From NCBI GenBank assembly GCA_036267255.1, contig DATAWK010000029.1, positions 124,001 through 188,000 of the forward strand: 64,000 bases of DNA, in the 5' to 3' direction. Both the position numbers and the translations under genes were made by a program. The notes under the pieces are model-generated. The model saw nothing but the letters and a program-made list of their open reading frames with translations, searched no databases and was not told the DNA's origin. Origin of the DNA: DATAWK01 sp036267255. GTDB taxonomy: Bacteria; Acidobacteriota; Terriglobia; Terriglobales; Acidobacteriaceae. Below, piece after piece: positions 53,583 to 61,738 of this stretch (the stretch's first letter is position 1; every line of letters starts with the position of its first letter).

Positions 53583-53784
53583 GCCAGATTATTCACCAGT
53601 TTGGGAGTGGAGTGTCGGAGGGGACGCAAATGAAGGCCACTTGTGCGCATCGCCATTTCAGCGCCCAGATAGCGGAAATATGGGGGTTCGGAAACCGATG
53701 ATTTCCGTTGTAATGCCGGAATCGCTGTGTTAGGTTGGCTGGCATGCTTCGCGGGGCCCACATTGTCGTTACGTTGCACTAAGC

Positions 53785-54438
53785 TTGTTGCTGGCCTTTA
53801 GCACCGGCTGCAAGACGAGAATTGGGATTGTCCGGGCTTCTGCCAGCCCGACGTCAGCTGGAAGTCCCGAGGCCCAAAAAGATATGGTAGCTCGTCGTGC
53901 ATCAACAATGCCAGCTCGTGTTTACCAGCCTCTTCCACGCGAGACCTTGCTCCGTGCCGCGCAAATCGGCCTGCATCTTCCGAAGCCAGCATCCCTGGGA
54001 GCCCCAGTAATGCTGACCACAGCGCAGCCTACCAGTCCTGGCTCAGCGTATTTATACGAGTGGGGAGCTAGTCTATTCGATCCAAGCTACAATCAGCCGG
54101 GCGTATCCGGAAACGACACCGGCAACTCGAATAACAACAATGCACGTTTCGGCGTTTACGTTCGTCAGCAGCCGGGCCAGGCAACTCTGGTCGACTGCGA
54201 AATCGCTGGAGGCGCAACCCAGATGGCCTATTACATCCAAACCATGGGAGCCGACGGGAGTTACATCAGCGACTATTATCTCGATGGAATGTTGCAGGCC
54301 GGGCCAAATAGCGATCATTGGACTGTCGCTGTTTCCGCGAACCCAAAGTTCTCAACCGGTTATTTTCGGCTAATGTTCGTTCCTCTCAACGTTCCTTACG
54401 CTGAGCTTTGGGGCTGCCAGATTTCGCCCGTCTCCTAG
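53785..54438 (+). CDS. Exported protein, paralogue 1 of a tandem pair, unknown function
   Basis: A 217-residue protein without a known family. It begins with a truncated lipoprotein-like signal ('LLLAFSTGCKTRIG'). The hydrophobic core continues in the same frame upstream to about 53761 ('RYVALS'), but no start codon exists there. An ATG at 53744 in another frame would fit a frameshift, so the N-terminus may be damaged. A Pro/Ala-rich stretch with 'RVYQPLPRETLLRAAQIGLHLP' is followed by an Asn-rich loop ('GNSNNNNARFG'). The beta-rich C-terminal half contains 'ATLVDCEIAGG' and ends 'YAELWGCQISPVS'. The same arrangement, with both Cys, recurs in the next gene 32 bases later. It may be a secreted or surface protein. 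Confidence 0.5.
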   Translation: MLLAFSTGCKTRIGIVRASASPTSAGSPEAQKDMVARRASTMPARVYQPLPRETLLRAAQIGLHLPKPASLGAPVMLTTAQPTSPGSAYLYEWGASLFDPSYNQPGVSGNDTGNSNNNNARFGVYVRQQPGQATLVDCEIAGGATQMAYYIQTMGADGSYISDYYLDGMLQAGPNSDHWTVAVSANPKFSTGYFRLMFVPLNVPYAELWGCQISPVS

Positions 54439-54469
54439 CCGCACGCAGTTAGATGATAGGAGTCTCACA

Positions 54470-55099
54470 ATGGTGAACGTCTTGTCTGCGCTTTCGAACT
54501 CCGCCATTTTACTGGCGATTCTTGCTTCCGCTGCATCGGGCAGTCGCCCCTTCCAAATACCTCCAAATTCGGCGATCCCGCAAAAAGTCTACAAGCCGCC
54601 CACGGCCTCCGAAATGATGAAGGACTTGCGAATTCCGCCGCACTGGCCTCAATATCAACCGCCTGCCGCAGTAGTTACGCCCGCCGCGCCGATCGTCGCA
54701 AATGTCGCATACATCCGTGCGAGTACCACTGGAGAGGCGATTGAACTCGACACCCTCGGAAACGGCATTCTGGTGCCGTTCAACACAACCGGCACAAATC
54801 TTCAGGTATTCGTTCATGGCCAGATGGGCAAAGCGACAGTGGTCAACTGCACCATTGATGGCCCTGCAAGCATCACGGCGACGTTTTCTGGCGGTCCGGA
54901 CGAGGATCATCTTACTTCGGACCCACTGCACCGGCAGTCAACCGTTCCTTCAAGCGGAAACACCTTTCTGATTGCCGTTCCCGCCGATGTACCTTCGATT
55001 TCCGCAACTAACTGGTTCGCCGTGAATCTGCTGCCGCCGTCGTCGCAAGGAGCTTCATCTGCGATTCTTTATGGTTGCAGTGTCTTCTTCCCAAGCTGA
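54470..55099 (+). CDS. Exported protein, paralogue 2 of a tandem pair, unknown function
   Basis: A 209-residue protein with a signal peptide ('NSAILLAILASAASGSRP') and a clean start (ATG, AGGAG 8 bases upstream). The mature part parallels the preceding gene: 'KVYKPPTASEMMKDLRIPPHWP' matches 'RVYQPLPRETLL...GLHLP', 'KATVVNCTIDGPA' matches 'QATLVDCEIAGGA', and the C-terminus 'AILYGCSVFFPS' matches 'AELWGCQISPVS'. Length and the two Cys are conserved, which suggests a gene duplication with divergence. A disulfide between the two Cys is plausible in a periplasmic or surface protein. No family was recognised. A fibre-like gene follows after 74 bases. Confidence 0.65.
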   Translation: MVNVLSALSNSAILLAILASAASGSRPFQIPPNSAIPQKVYKPPTASEMMKDLRIPPHWPQYQPPAAVVTPAAPIVANVAYIRASTTGEAIELDTLGNGILVPFNTTGTNLQVFVHGQMGKATVVNCTIDGPASITATFSGGPDEDHLTSDPLHRQSTVPSSGNTFLIAVPADVPSISATNWFAVNLLPPSSQGASSAILYGCSVFFPS

Positions 55100-55173
55100 A
55101 GGTGTTCAGACTTTGCATCTACGCCGTTGCTGATACCGTTACATCGGTCCTCATGCGCTGAAAGGAATTTACA

Positions 55174-56670
55174 ATGACCATCCAGAAGATCACGCCCGCC
55201 GGAGGCCTGGTGGGGGGCGGCAGTACACCAACTGTGCAAATCGGGATTGATCCGGCTGTCGTTCCACAGCTGCAGACGGATAACACCTTTGCGGGATCGC
55301 AGACAATTGAAGGCGACCTACAGGTAAGCGGTACGGTCAACGCCGCGCAACTAGCTGTCGACAGTACGGCTCCGGTCGCTAACCTCAATGCCAGCATGTT
55401 GCAGGGCGTGCCTGTCAGCAAGCTAGCCCGAAAAGACGAGTACAACGATTTTGAATTGGGGCAGAGTATAGGCGGAACTCTCTCGGTAACCGCGAACAGC
55501 AACGACAATCCCTACCCAGAGTTAGGCATGTCAGCGCCTGGCATTGTTGCTTTCGGCTGCTTTGACCACACCGAGGAAACTATCGAGGCCATTCCAAACG
55601 CCGGCACGGGCGTTGTGGGAATCGGTGGCAACCAGATCAATGAGGGTCTCGGCAGCGGTGGCGACGGCGTGCATGGCATTGGCGGCGATCAGATTGGCCA
55701 GGGCGGCGGAGGCACAGGAGTCACTGGGTTCGGTGGGGGCGGATCGGACGGCCAGTGGGGCGGCATCGGAGGCATATTCATCGGCGGAGAAGCGGAAAAT
55801 GGCGACGGGGGCGCAGGCCTCTCCGTGAGCGGCGGAAATGCGGAGCTAATCACGCGCGAACCGTACGCGGGAGAATTTCATATGGCAGGAAACGGAATCA
55901 AGGCTCGTGGCGGCTGGAGTTGGTCGGCCGCCGCTGCGCCCGGAATGGGTGGTTTGTTCTTCGGTGGCGATGGGCAATATATGAATGGCTCCGATGGCAT
56001 TTGGGGCGTTCCCGGTTACGGGCCCTCCCGCAAGCAGGACGGTCGCGCCGGAGTTTTCGAAGGGGATGTGCTTGTCATGGGCAAGTTGCATGTGTCAGGT
56101 CATAAATCCTTCCGCATCGACCACCCGGTTCGGCCCGCTGAAGAATTATTGATTCACGCATGCGTCGAGTCATCCGAGTTACTCACGATCTATAGCGGGA
56201 ACACCGCTCTCGATAAAAACGGGCGGGGAGTTGTCACTTTACCGGACTGGTTTGAGGCCCTTAACACTGACTTCCGCTACCAGCTAACCTCCATTGGCGC
56301 GGCGGCGCCTCTCTTCATCGAGCAGGAGATAAAAGACGGAAAGTTTGTGATCGCAGGCGGCAGCCAAGACCTAAAGGTGTCATGGCAGATTACTGCCATC
56401 CGCCATGACCACCATGCTCAGGCGGAGCCGCTTGAAGTGGAAATAAAGAAACAGAAACATGAGCGCGGTTTCTATGTGCATCCCGAAGCATTCAATGAAG
56501 ATTTTAAGAAAGGACTGCATTGGGCTACCTATCCCGCCATCATGAAAGATATAGCCGACCGGCACGCCGCCGCCTTGGCCAGATCCCCCAGCGCTACGGG
56601 TTCAAATACAAGTCCAAATCGGATAAAGCGGCCTCGGACCCCAGTGCACGCCGCACGCAGCGCTAAGTAA
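55174..56670 (+). CDS. Gly-rich fibre-like protein with conserved C-terminal 'DFRYQL' domain
   Basis: A 498-residue protein without a signal peptide. Residues ~1-110 have a beta-repeat beginning ('TDNTFAGSQTIEGDLQVSG', 'NASMLQGVPVSKLARKDEYN') like the stalks of tail-fibre or adhesin proteins. Residues ~130-290 are extremely Gly-rich with repeats around 'GIGG'. Residues ~305-430 match a widespread uncharacterised domain: 'KSFRIDHPVRPAEELLIHAC', 'YSGNTALDKNGRGVVTLPDW', 'FEALNTDFRYQLTSIG', 'LKVSWQITAIRHD'. The last ~60 residues are basic. It could form a trimeric fibre on the surface, be released by a phage-like particle, or act in contact-dependent secretion. ATG has AAAGGAA upstream. Confidence 0.7.
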   Translation: MTIQKITPAGGLVGGGSTPTVQIGIDPAVVPQLQTDNTFAGSQTIEGDLQVSGTVNAAQLAVDSTAPVANLNASMLQGVPVSKLARKDEYNDFELGQSIGGTLSVTANSNDNPYPELGMSAPGIVAFGCFDHTEETIEAIPNAGTGVVGIGGNQINEGLGSGGDGVHGIGGDQIGQGGGGTGVTGFGGGGSDGQWGGIGGIFIGGEAENGDGGAGLSVSGGNAELITREPYAGEFHMAGNGIKARGGWSWSAAAAPGMGGLFFGGDGQYMNGSDGIWGVPGYGPSRKQDGRAGVFEGDVLVMGKLHVSGHKSFRIDHPVRPAEELLIHACVESSELLTIYSGNTALDKNGRGVVTLPDWFEALNTDFRYQLTSIGAAAPLFIEQEIKDGKFVIAGGSQDLKVSWQITAIRHDHHAQAEPLEVEIKKQKHERGFYVHPEAFNEDFKKGLHWATYPAIMKDIADRHAAALARSPSATGSNTSPNRIKRPRTPVHAARSAK

Positions 56671-56830
56671 CGACACGTGGCAAGACCAACCGCCGAAACA
56701 TCCTTACAAGACTCAGGAAAGGCTCAGTGGAACCGGACCGCAACCAAGGTTACGATCCAGAATTTTCGCGGGGTGGGCACAATTTTAGGCACAGTCCACA
56801 GTCGGGCTTTTGCTATGGGCTGTAAGGTAT

Positions 56831-56915
56831 TGGTGCGAAAGGGGGGACTTGAACCCCCACGAGTTTCCCCGCCAGATCCTAAGTCTGGTGCGTCTGCCAA
56901 TTCCGCCACTTTCGC
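56831..56915 (-). tRNA. tRNA-Leu (anticodon TAG), CCA encoded
   Basis: On the minus strand an 85-base class II tRNA can be folded. The acceptor stem is GCGAAAG/CTTTCGC, the anticodon loop CTTAGGA (anticodon TAG, reads CUN with wobble) and the long variable arm GGGGAAACTC. The T arm is GGGGG-TTCAAGT-CCCCC, with discriminator A and encoded CCA (56831-56833). It stands alone between the fibre gene and the TonB receptor. A TATGAT box lies about 35 bases upstream (56946-56951) without a clear -35. Confidence 0.96.
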
Positions 56916-57036
56916 ATATCGTGCCGGCAGGTACTGCTTCTGATCATCATACCGAACTGCTGCTGGAAAGGCAGCGGTGTTCCGATTAATCCGATTAAAA
57001 GGAACCCGCAGCACGGATCGAAATCGACACTGTTGC

Positions 57037-58848
57037 CTACTGTCGCCACAGCCAGATTTTTACGCCTCCTAAAAATGCGCGTCCCGGCATGGGAACGCCG
57101 ACAATCTCGTCGTAGCCCGTGTTGCTGAGATTGGTCATCTGCACAAACGGTTGTATCCGGCCATGTTCATGGGTGAGGGACATATCCCATACAGGGTAGG
57201 CTGTCTGCTGGAACCGCTGTTGCACGCCGACGCGCGTGTTCAGCGTGATCCAGCGTTGCGGCGTATAGAACCAGTTGAAGACTGCATTGTTTACCGGATA
57301 ATTGAAAACGTACTCCGATTGCAAGCCGTGCAGGGCATTCTGCGCTCCAGCCAGCCAGGTCCAGGACAGGTTCAGCTGCTGACGTTCTCCGGGACGCCAG
57401 GTCATGCTCGTTTCCATACCTTTGAAGTTCAGCCCGGAAAGATTGGCCGCATGCCATTGGTCCGTGGGATTGGCGCGTACATAGTCGATGAAGTTGGATT
57501 GCGGTGAGTAAAAGCCAGTGATAGAGATACCAAGCGAGGTTTTTGGATAGTAGTCCAAACCACCTTCGTAGTTCCACGCCGATTCGGGCTTCAGCTGCGG
57601 ATCGCCCACCGTTGTGGGATCGCTGTAATACAGGTCGGTATAGGTGGGCAGGCGAAATCCATATCCAACAGAAGTGCGAATTTTAATGGTGGGACGCAGC
57701 CAATAGGCAGCTGCAACCATAGGGCTGAAAACATCGTAGCCGCCGCTGATCACTTCCTCTCGTGCGCCAACGGAAAGGAGTGCCCGGCGCGATGACCGCA
57801 GGTCCAGATCCACATATCCAGAGCCCCAGTTGCGCGCATGGCGGCCCAGGTTGTTGCTATCAATGGAGTCCCCATCGAAGTCGAGCCCATAATAGAGGCT
57901 TTTGCCGGCGCCGAGGTTGTCCTGACGCCGCAGGATTGCCTGCCAGCTTTTATCTATGTGATTGTTAGCATAAATGGCAGGATCGTCACGGAAGAGGACG
58001 TAGTTATCTGTGTGCCGACGGTAGGCGAATCCAGATTGTGTTCGCGCGCCAAGTGCCTGGCTGATAGAGGCAAACCATCCCTTGGTTCGTTCCCACGACG
58101 GATAGTTTCCGTAAAAATTTGCCGCGCCAAAGGGACTATCGCTCGCCGCCAGCAGGATATCTGTGGCCCCGATGGGAGTCGAAACCCAGCTCTCCGAGCT
58201 GGCATTCTCGTTTCGGTAATCACGATCATAGATGAATCCTGACGAGGCATCGCGATGCGCGGCGAGTTGCTCCGCCCAACGGCGCTTCGCATAATTGCCA
58301 ACGATGGTCTGCTGATTTTCGTCAAAACTTCCGGCTCCGCCGGAAAACCATAGGGAGCCTGCGGCTGGGCGCTGGGTGGTAAAGTCCACAACGCCGCCCA
58401 AGGCATCGGCTCCGTAGAGGGTAGAGCCGGAGCCATGCAGCACTTCCACATTGGTCATGGCATCCAGCGGTACCGGCAGGTCCAGATTATTGTGTGCACT
58501 CTCTGCGTCATTGACGCGGAAGCCATCGAGGAGCACCAGCGTTTGCTCAAACGATGTTCCGCGGATGGACAGATCGGCAGGATATCCGCTAGCCCCACGC
58601 TGGTTGATCTGGATGGAAGAGTCCGTACGCAGATAATCTTCCACCGTATCGAACGCAAGGGGATGCTCCTGGGTGTCCAGCACGACGACGGATCGCGCGG
58701 ATTCTCCCAGAGTTACAGGTGCGGCATCGCCGAGAACCGTTACCGTGGTCTGCACGGCTTTGGGTTTTGTACTTGGGGTTGGCTGTTGCGCCTGACATGT
58801 CACCGCAGTGGCCAGGCAAAAGAGGGCTAATCTGTCCAGAAAATTCAT
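57037..58848 (-). CDS. TonB-dependent outer-membrane receptor (BtuB/CirA-like)
   Basis: A 603-residue outer-membrane receptor that imports a scarce ligand using TonB energy. A signal peptide ('ALFCLATAVTCQAQ') precedes the plug domain (~residues 35-160) with 'SVVVLDTQEHPLAFDTVEDYL', 'ADLSIRGTSFEQTLVLLDGF' and 'MTNVEVLHGSGSTLYGADALGGVVD', the last close to BtuB-type plugs. The 22-strand barrel follows, and the protein ends in the aromatic beta signal '...FLGGVKIWLWRQ'. No ABC importer is adjacent and no cobalamin riboswitch was seen in the 129-base upstream gap, so the ligand (vitamin B12, siderophore or sugar) is open. The ATG has a weak A-rich leader. Confidence 0.92.
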   Translation of the reverse strand: MNFLDRLALFCLATAVTCQAQQPTPSTKPKAVQTTVTVLGDAAPVTLGESARSVVVLDTQEHPLAFDTVEDYLRTDSSIQINQRGASGYPADLSIRGTSFEQTLVLLDGFRVNDAESAHNNLDLPVPLDAMTNVEVLHGSGSTLYGADALGGVVDFTTQRPAAGSLWFSGGAGSFDENQQTIVGNYAKRRWAEQLAAHRDASSGFIYDRDYRNENASSESWVSTPIGATDILLAASDSPFGAANFYGNYPSWERTKGWFASISQALGARTQSGFAYRRHTDNYVLFRDDPAIYANNHIDKSWQAILRRQDNLGAGKSLYYGLDFDGDSIDSNNLGRHARNWGSGYVDLDLRSSRRALLSVGAREEVISGGYDVFSPMVAAAYWLRPTIKIRTSVGYGFRLPTYTDLYYSDPTTVGDPQLKPESAWNYEGGLDYYPKTSLGISITGFYSPQSNFIDYVRANPTDQWHAANLSGLNFKGMETSMTWRPGERQQLNLSWTWLAGAQNALHGLQSEYVFNYPVNNAVFNWFYTPQRWITLNTRVGVQQRFQQTAYPVWDMSLTHEHGRIQPFVQMTNLSNTGYDEIVGVPMPGRAFLGGVKIWLWRQ

Positions 58849-58977
58849 TTTTTTTGAAAAGAACTATAGCTCCACGTTACGTTGTCGGATGCTGTATTGC
58901 TATACCTGATGAAATCAACTGAATAGACTCTCATATTTTGAGGCAGTCCTGAACGCTCTGTTGCCTCGTGGGTGTTG

Positions 58978-60552
58978 TTATGGAGTTCGCAGGGAGATGT
59001 CGCGTAAGAAATCAAAAGTTCCAGATGGTGAGGGTTGGACGTTGGAAAATCTGCGATTGTAAACAATGACGGAGTTTATATACCAGAGCGGAATCGCGGG
59101 AAGATCGTGAGAAAGAATCTTCTGCACCTGGACATAGGCGGACCGGCGAGCTTTTTGATCAACTTCCTGTTGTGCCTGAACTATCAGCGCATCGACCTCG
59201 GCGTTTGTGTAAAAGCCGCGATTCGCTCCGTGGGGTGGTGCACTGCTGGTTGCAAAGGCGTAGCGAAAAATGTCGGGGTCTTCATTGCCGCCAATCCAGC
59301 GCAGACTGTACATGCCGAACACTCCCCGCGAGATATCGGAGTAGAAGGTCGCAAATTCATAGCTCTGGACGTCGAGGGAAATCCCCACCTGGCGTAGTTG
59401 CTGCTGCAGCACGATCGCCAACAGGCGCGCAGTTTCGTCCGTCGATGTCTTCATCGACAGATGAAAGCGGATACCGCTTTTTTTCGGCGTGTAGCCCGCC
59501 TGGTCCAAAAGCTGCCGTGCATGCGCTGGGTCATAGGAATAATCGGGATCATATCCTTGATAGGCCCAATGGTTGGGTGGCAGCAGGCTACTGGCAGGCC
59601 GAGCCTGGCCACGCAAGAGTGCTTGAATGATAAGCGGTCGATTGATGGCGTATGCAATCGCCTGACGCACACGCACATCGTGCAAGTACGGATCGCGAAG
59701 GTTCAGCGTCAGATATTGGACTTCTGTGCCGGGAATCGAGGTGGCGATGAGCTGGGGATCATGACGCAGAGACCATACCATATCTGCAGGAAATGCATTA
59801 ACGGCAATGTCGGCCGAGCCTTTGCGCAGCTCCAGCGCGCGCGTCATCGCATCGGGCACTACTTCAAAACGAACGCGATGGATGTGCGGGACTCCCTCCC
59901 AGCTTGCCGGATTGCGCTCCAGCACAACTTCCTTATCAATCTCCTGCTGCACAAAGCGAAACGGCCCCGTACCGATGGGGTGCTGTTGGAAATCTCGCCC
60001 ACTGCCATAGGGGACGATGCCAACGGCTCCGTCGGAAAGATTCCAGAGTAGCGCAGCGTCGGGATATTTGAGATGAAGAATGACAGTGTGGGCATCCGGA
60101 GTTTCTACACTTGCAATGCTTCGTAAGGCCCCGGATTTTGCGGTGATCAAGGTGCCATTCCGTATCGTGTCCAGCGTCCACTTTACGTCCCGTGCCGTCA
60201 GCGGTTGCCCATTATGGAAGACAACTCCGCTGCGAAGATGAAAGATGTACATGCGCGGATCGGCAATCGTCCACGATGTGGCCAGGTCTGGCTGCAGGTT
60301 AAAGTGTGTATCCTTTCGCACCAGAGAGTCGAAGAGCAGCATGTCGATATGCTCGGATTGTGCATCCACACCGACGCGTGGATCCAGGCTGGTGGGGCTG
60401 CTTTCAATCAAAACAGTGACTGTGTTTGGATCTGCCGGGACCGTGTGGCAGCCATTTAACAAGGGCAACGCACATGCGCAGATCAGAAGAAAATATTTTC
60501 CATAAATTTGGCCAAGCAGGCGTTGCGAGCGTGCCTTGCAGTGCTTATGCAT
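58978..60552 (-). CDS. Peptide-type ABC transporter substrate-binding lipoprotein (SBP family 5)
   Basis: A 524-residue periplasmic binding protein of the DppA/OppA/NikA class. A lipoprotein signal with 'PLLNGC' (~31-36) anchors it. Family marks are 'IESSPTSLDPRVGVDAQSE', 'SWTIADPRMYIFHLRSGVVFHNG', 'LTARDVKWTLDTIRNG' and 'RDPYLHDVRVRQAIAYAINR', all in order. ATG 60552 gives the signal peptide; the frame continues 49 codons upstream inside anmK without similarity. The gene overlaps anmK by 8 bases. Cognate permeases and ATPases are not adjacent. Beside the murein-sugar kinase anmK and nagZ, uptake of murein peptides, as with MppA, is an attractive inference. Confidence 0.92.
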   Translation of the reverse strand: MHKHCKARSQRLLGQIYGKYFLLICACALPLLNGCHTVPADPNTVTVLIESSPTSLDPRVGVDAQSEHIDMLLFDSLVRKDTHFNLQPDLATSWTIADPRMYIFHLRSGVVFHNGQPLTARDVKWTLDTIRNGTLITAKSGALRSIASVETPDAHTVILHLKYPDAALLWNLSDGAVGIVPYGSGRDFQQHPIGTGPFRFVQQEIDKEVVLERNPASWEGVPHIHRVRFEVVPDAMTRALELRKGSADIAVNAFPADMVWSLRHDPQLIATSIPGTEVQYLTLNLRDPYLHDVRVRQAIAYAINRPLIIQALLRGQARPASSLLPPNHWAYQGYDPDYSYDPAHARQLLDQAGYTPKKSGIRFHLSMKTSTDETARLLAIVLQQQLRQVGISLDVQSYEFATFYSDISRGVFGMYSLRWIGGNEDPDIFRYAFATSSAPPHGANRGFYTNAEVDALIVQAQQEVDQKARRSAYVQVQKILSHDLPAIPLWYINSVIVYNRRFSNVQPSPSGTFDFLRDISLRTP

Positions 60553-61738
60553 AGGAAATTTTTCCCAGCATGGCTGGACGCGTTGCGCCGGTCGCTTCAG
60601 GGATATTTCCCGGCATGTGATGCCAGGTCTGGTACGCCAGTAAGGCAAAGGCAACGGCTTCTTTGGCTTCGGTTGGAAGGCCAAAGTGGTCACTGCCACT
60701 GATGGAAATGCGAAACGGAGCCAGCTCCAAAGCGAGCATTCGCATCAAGACAGGATTTTTGGCGCCACCGCCGGCAACAATGAAATCTGTTGGAGCATCG
60801 TGTAAGGCTGGTTGCACGAACCGCTTCCATGCGATGCGAATGGTGCAGGCGGTGAAGGCCGTTGCTGTAGCGACAGCATCTTCTGGCCGTGTGCTGGTCT
60901 TTCGGCAACGCGCAAGGAAACGGGCAGCGAATTCGCGGCCGAACTCTTCGCGTCCAGCGGATTTTGGCGGAGGCGCAGAGAAATAAGGCAACGGAAGAAA
61001 TTCTTTAAGCACATTGTCGAGGACGCGCCCGCTTGCGGCGATGGCGCCATTGCGATCGTAGCGCTTGTGAAAACACGTATCCACAATGGCGTCGATCACC
61101 ATATTGGCGGGACCTGTATCGAATGCAAAAATTTTCCCTGGTTGTGTGCCGGAGGGGATCACCGTCAAATTGCCAATGCCGCCCAGGTTTTGCAACACGC
61201 GGTTGCGTTTTACGTGGTGAAAGTAAACCCAGTCCAGTAACGGAACCAGAGGCGCTCCCTGGCCGCCGACGGCAATATCCGCTGGACGGAAATCTGAAAC
61301 CACGGGAATGCCAGTTTGTGCAGCAATGACTGCGGCTTCGCCTATTTGCCAGGTACAAGCGATGGACGTACCCAAATAACGTGATGGATTTGCTTGATGA
61401 TAGAGGGTCTGTCCGTGGCAGCCAATCAGGTCCAGCTTCACGGGGTGATTCTTCAGTGCTTCCGTGACTGCTTCCGCGTAGAGTTGGCCAAGCCTCCAAT
61501 GGAGACGAGATAAATCGGCCACAGACTGATTGCTGGCATTCATCGCGCTCATCACCCGTTTCCGGATGGTTGCTGGATAGGGCTTGGAAAAGTGCGACAG
61601 CAAGCGGAGCCGAGGTACCTCAATACCTGGCACGATGCGCACCAGCGCAACGTCAATGCCGTCGGCGGATGTGCCGCTCATAATGCCCGCCACTGTCATC
61701 GTTTTCGGAGGTTGCGGTGTGCGAGAAATACGTTTCAC
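60545..61738 (-). CDS. anmK: Anhydro-N-acetylmuramic acid kinase
   Basis: AnmK opens and phosphorylates 1,6-anhydroMurNAc to MurNAc-6-phosphate during cell-wall recycling. It has 397 residues. The phosphate loop 'VAGIMSGTSADGIDVALVRI' is at residues 16-35. 'IGCHGQTLYHQAN', 'VSDFRPADIAVGGQGAPLVP', 'LQNLGGIGNLTVIPSG' and 'FIVAGGGAKNPVLMRML' follow in family order. The start overlaps the nagZ stop (ATGA), and the stop overlaps the SBP gene by 8 bases, so the three are coupled. MurQ, which uses the product, is not in the window. Confidence 0.96.
   Translation of the reverse strand: MKRISRTPQPPKTMTVAGIMSGTSADGIDVALVRIVPGIEVPRLRLLSHFSKPYPATIRKRVMSAMNASNQSVADLSRLHWRLGQLYAEAVTEALKNHPVKLDLIGCHGQTLYHQANPSRYLGTSIACTWQIGEAAVIAAQTGIPVVSDFRPADIAVGGQGAPLVPLLDWVYFHHVKRNRVLQNLGGIGNLTVIPSGTQPGKIFAFDTGPANMVIDAIVDTCFHKRYDRNGAIAASGRVLDNVLKEFLPLPYFSAPPPKSAGREEFGREFAARFLARCRKTSTRPEDAVATATAFTACTIRIAWKRFVQPALHDAPTDFIVAGGGAKNPVLMRMLALELAPFRISISGSDHFGLPTEAKEAVAFALLAYQTWHHMPGNIPEATGATRPAMLGKISYA

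Noticed and set aside
58849..58977. Possible cobalamin riboswitch or terminator upstream of the TonB receptor
   Set aside because: The gap is only 129 bases, no B12-box-like conserved elements are visible, and the single GAGGCA/TGCCTC pairing has a 16-base loop.
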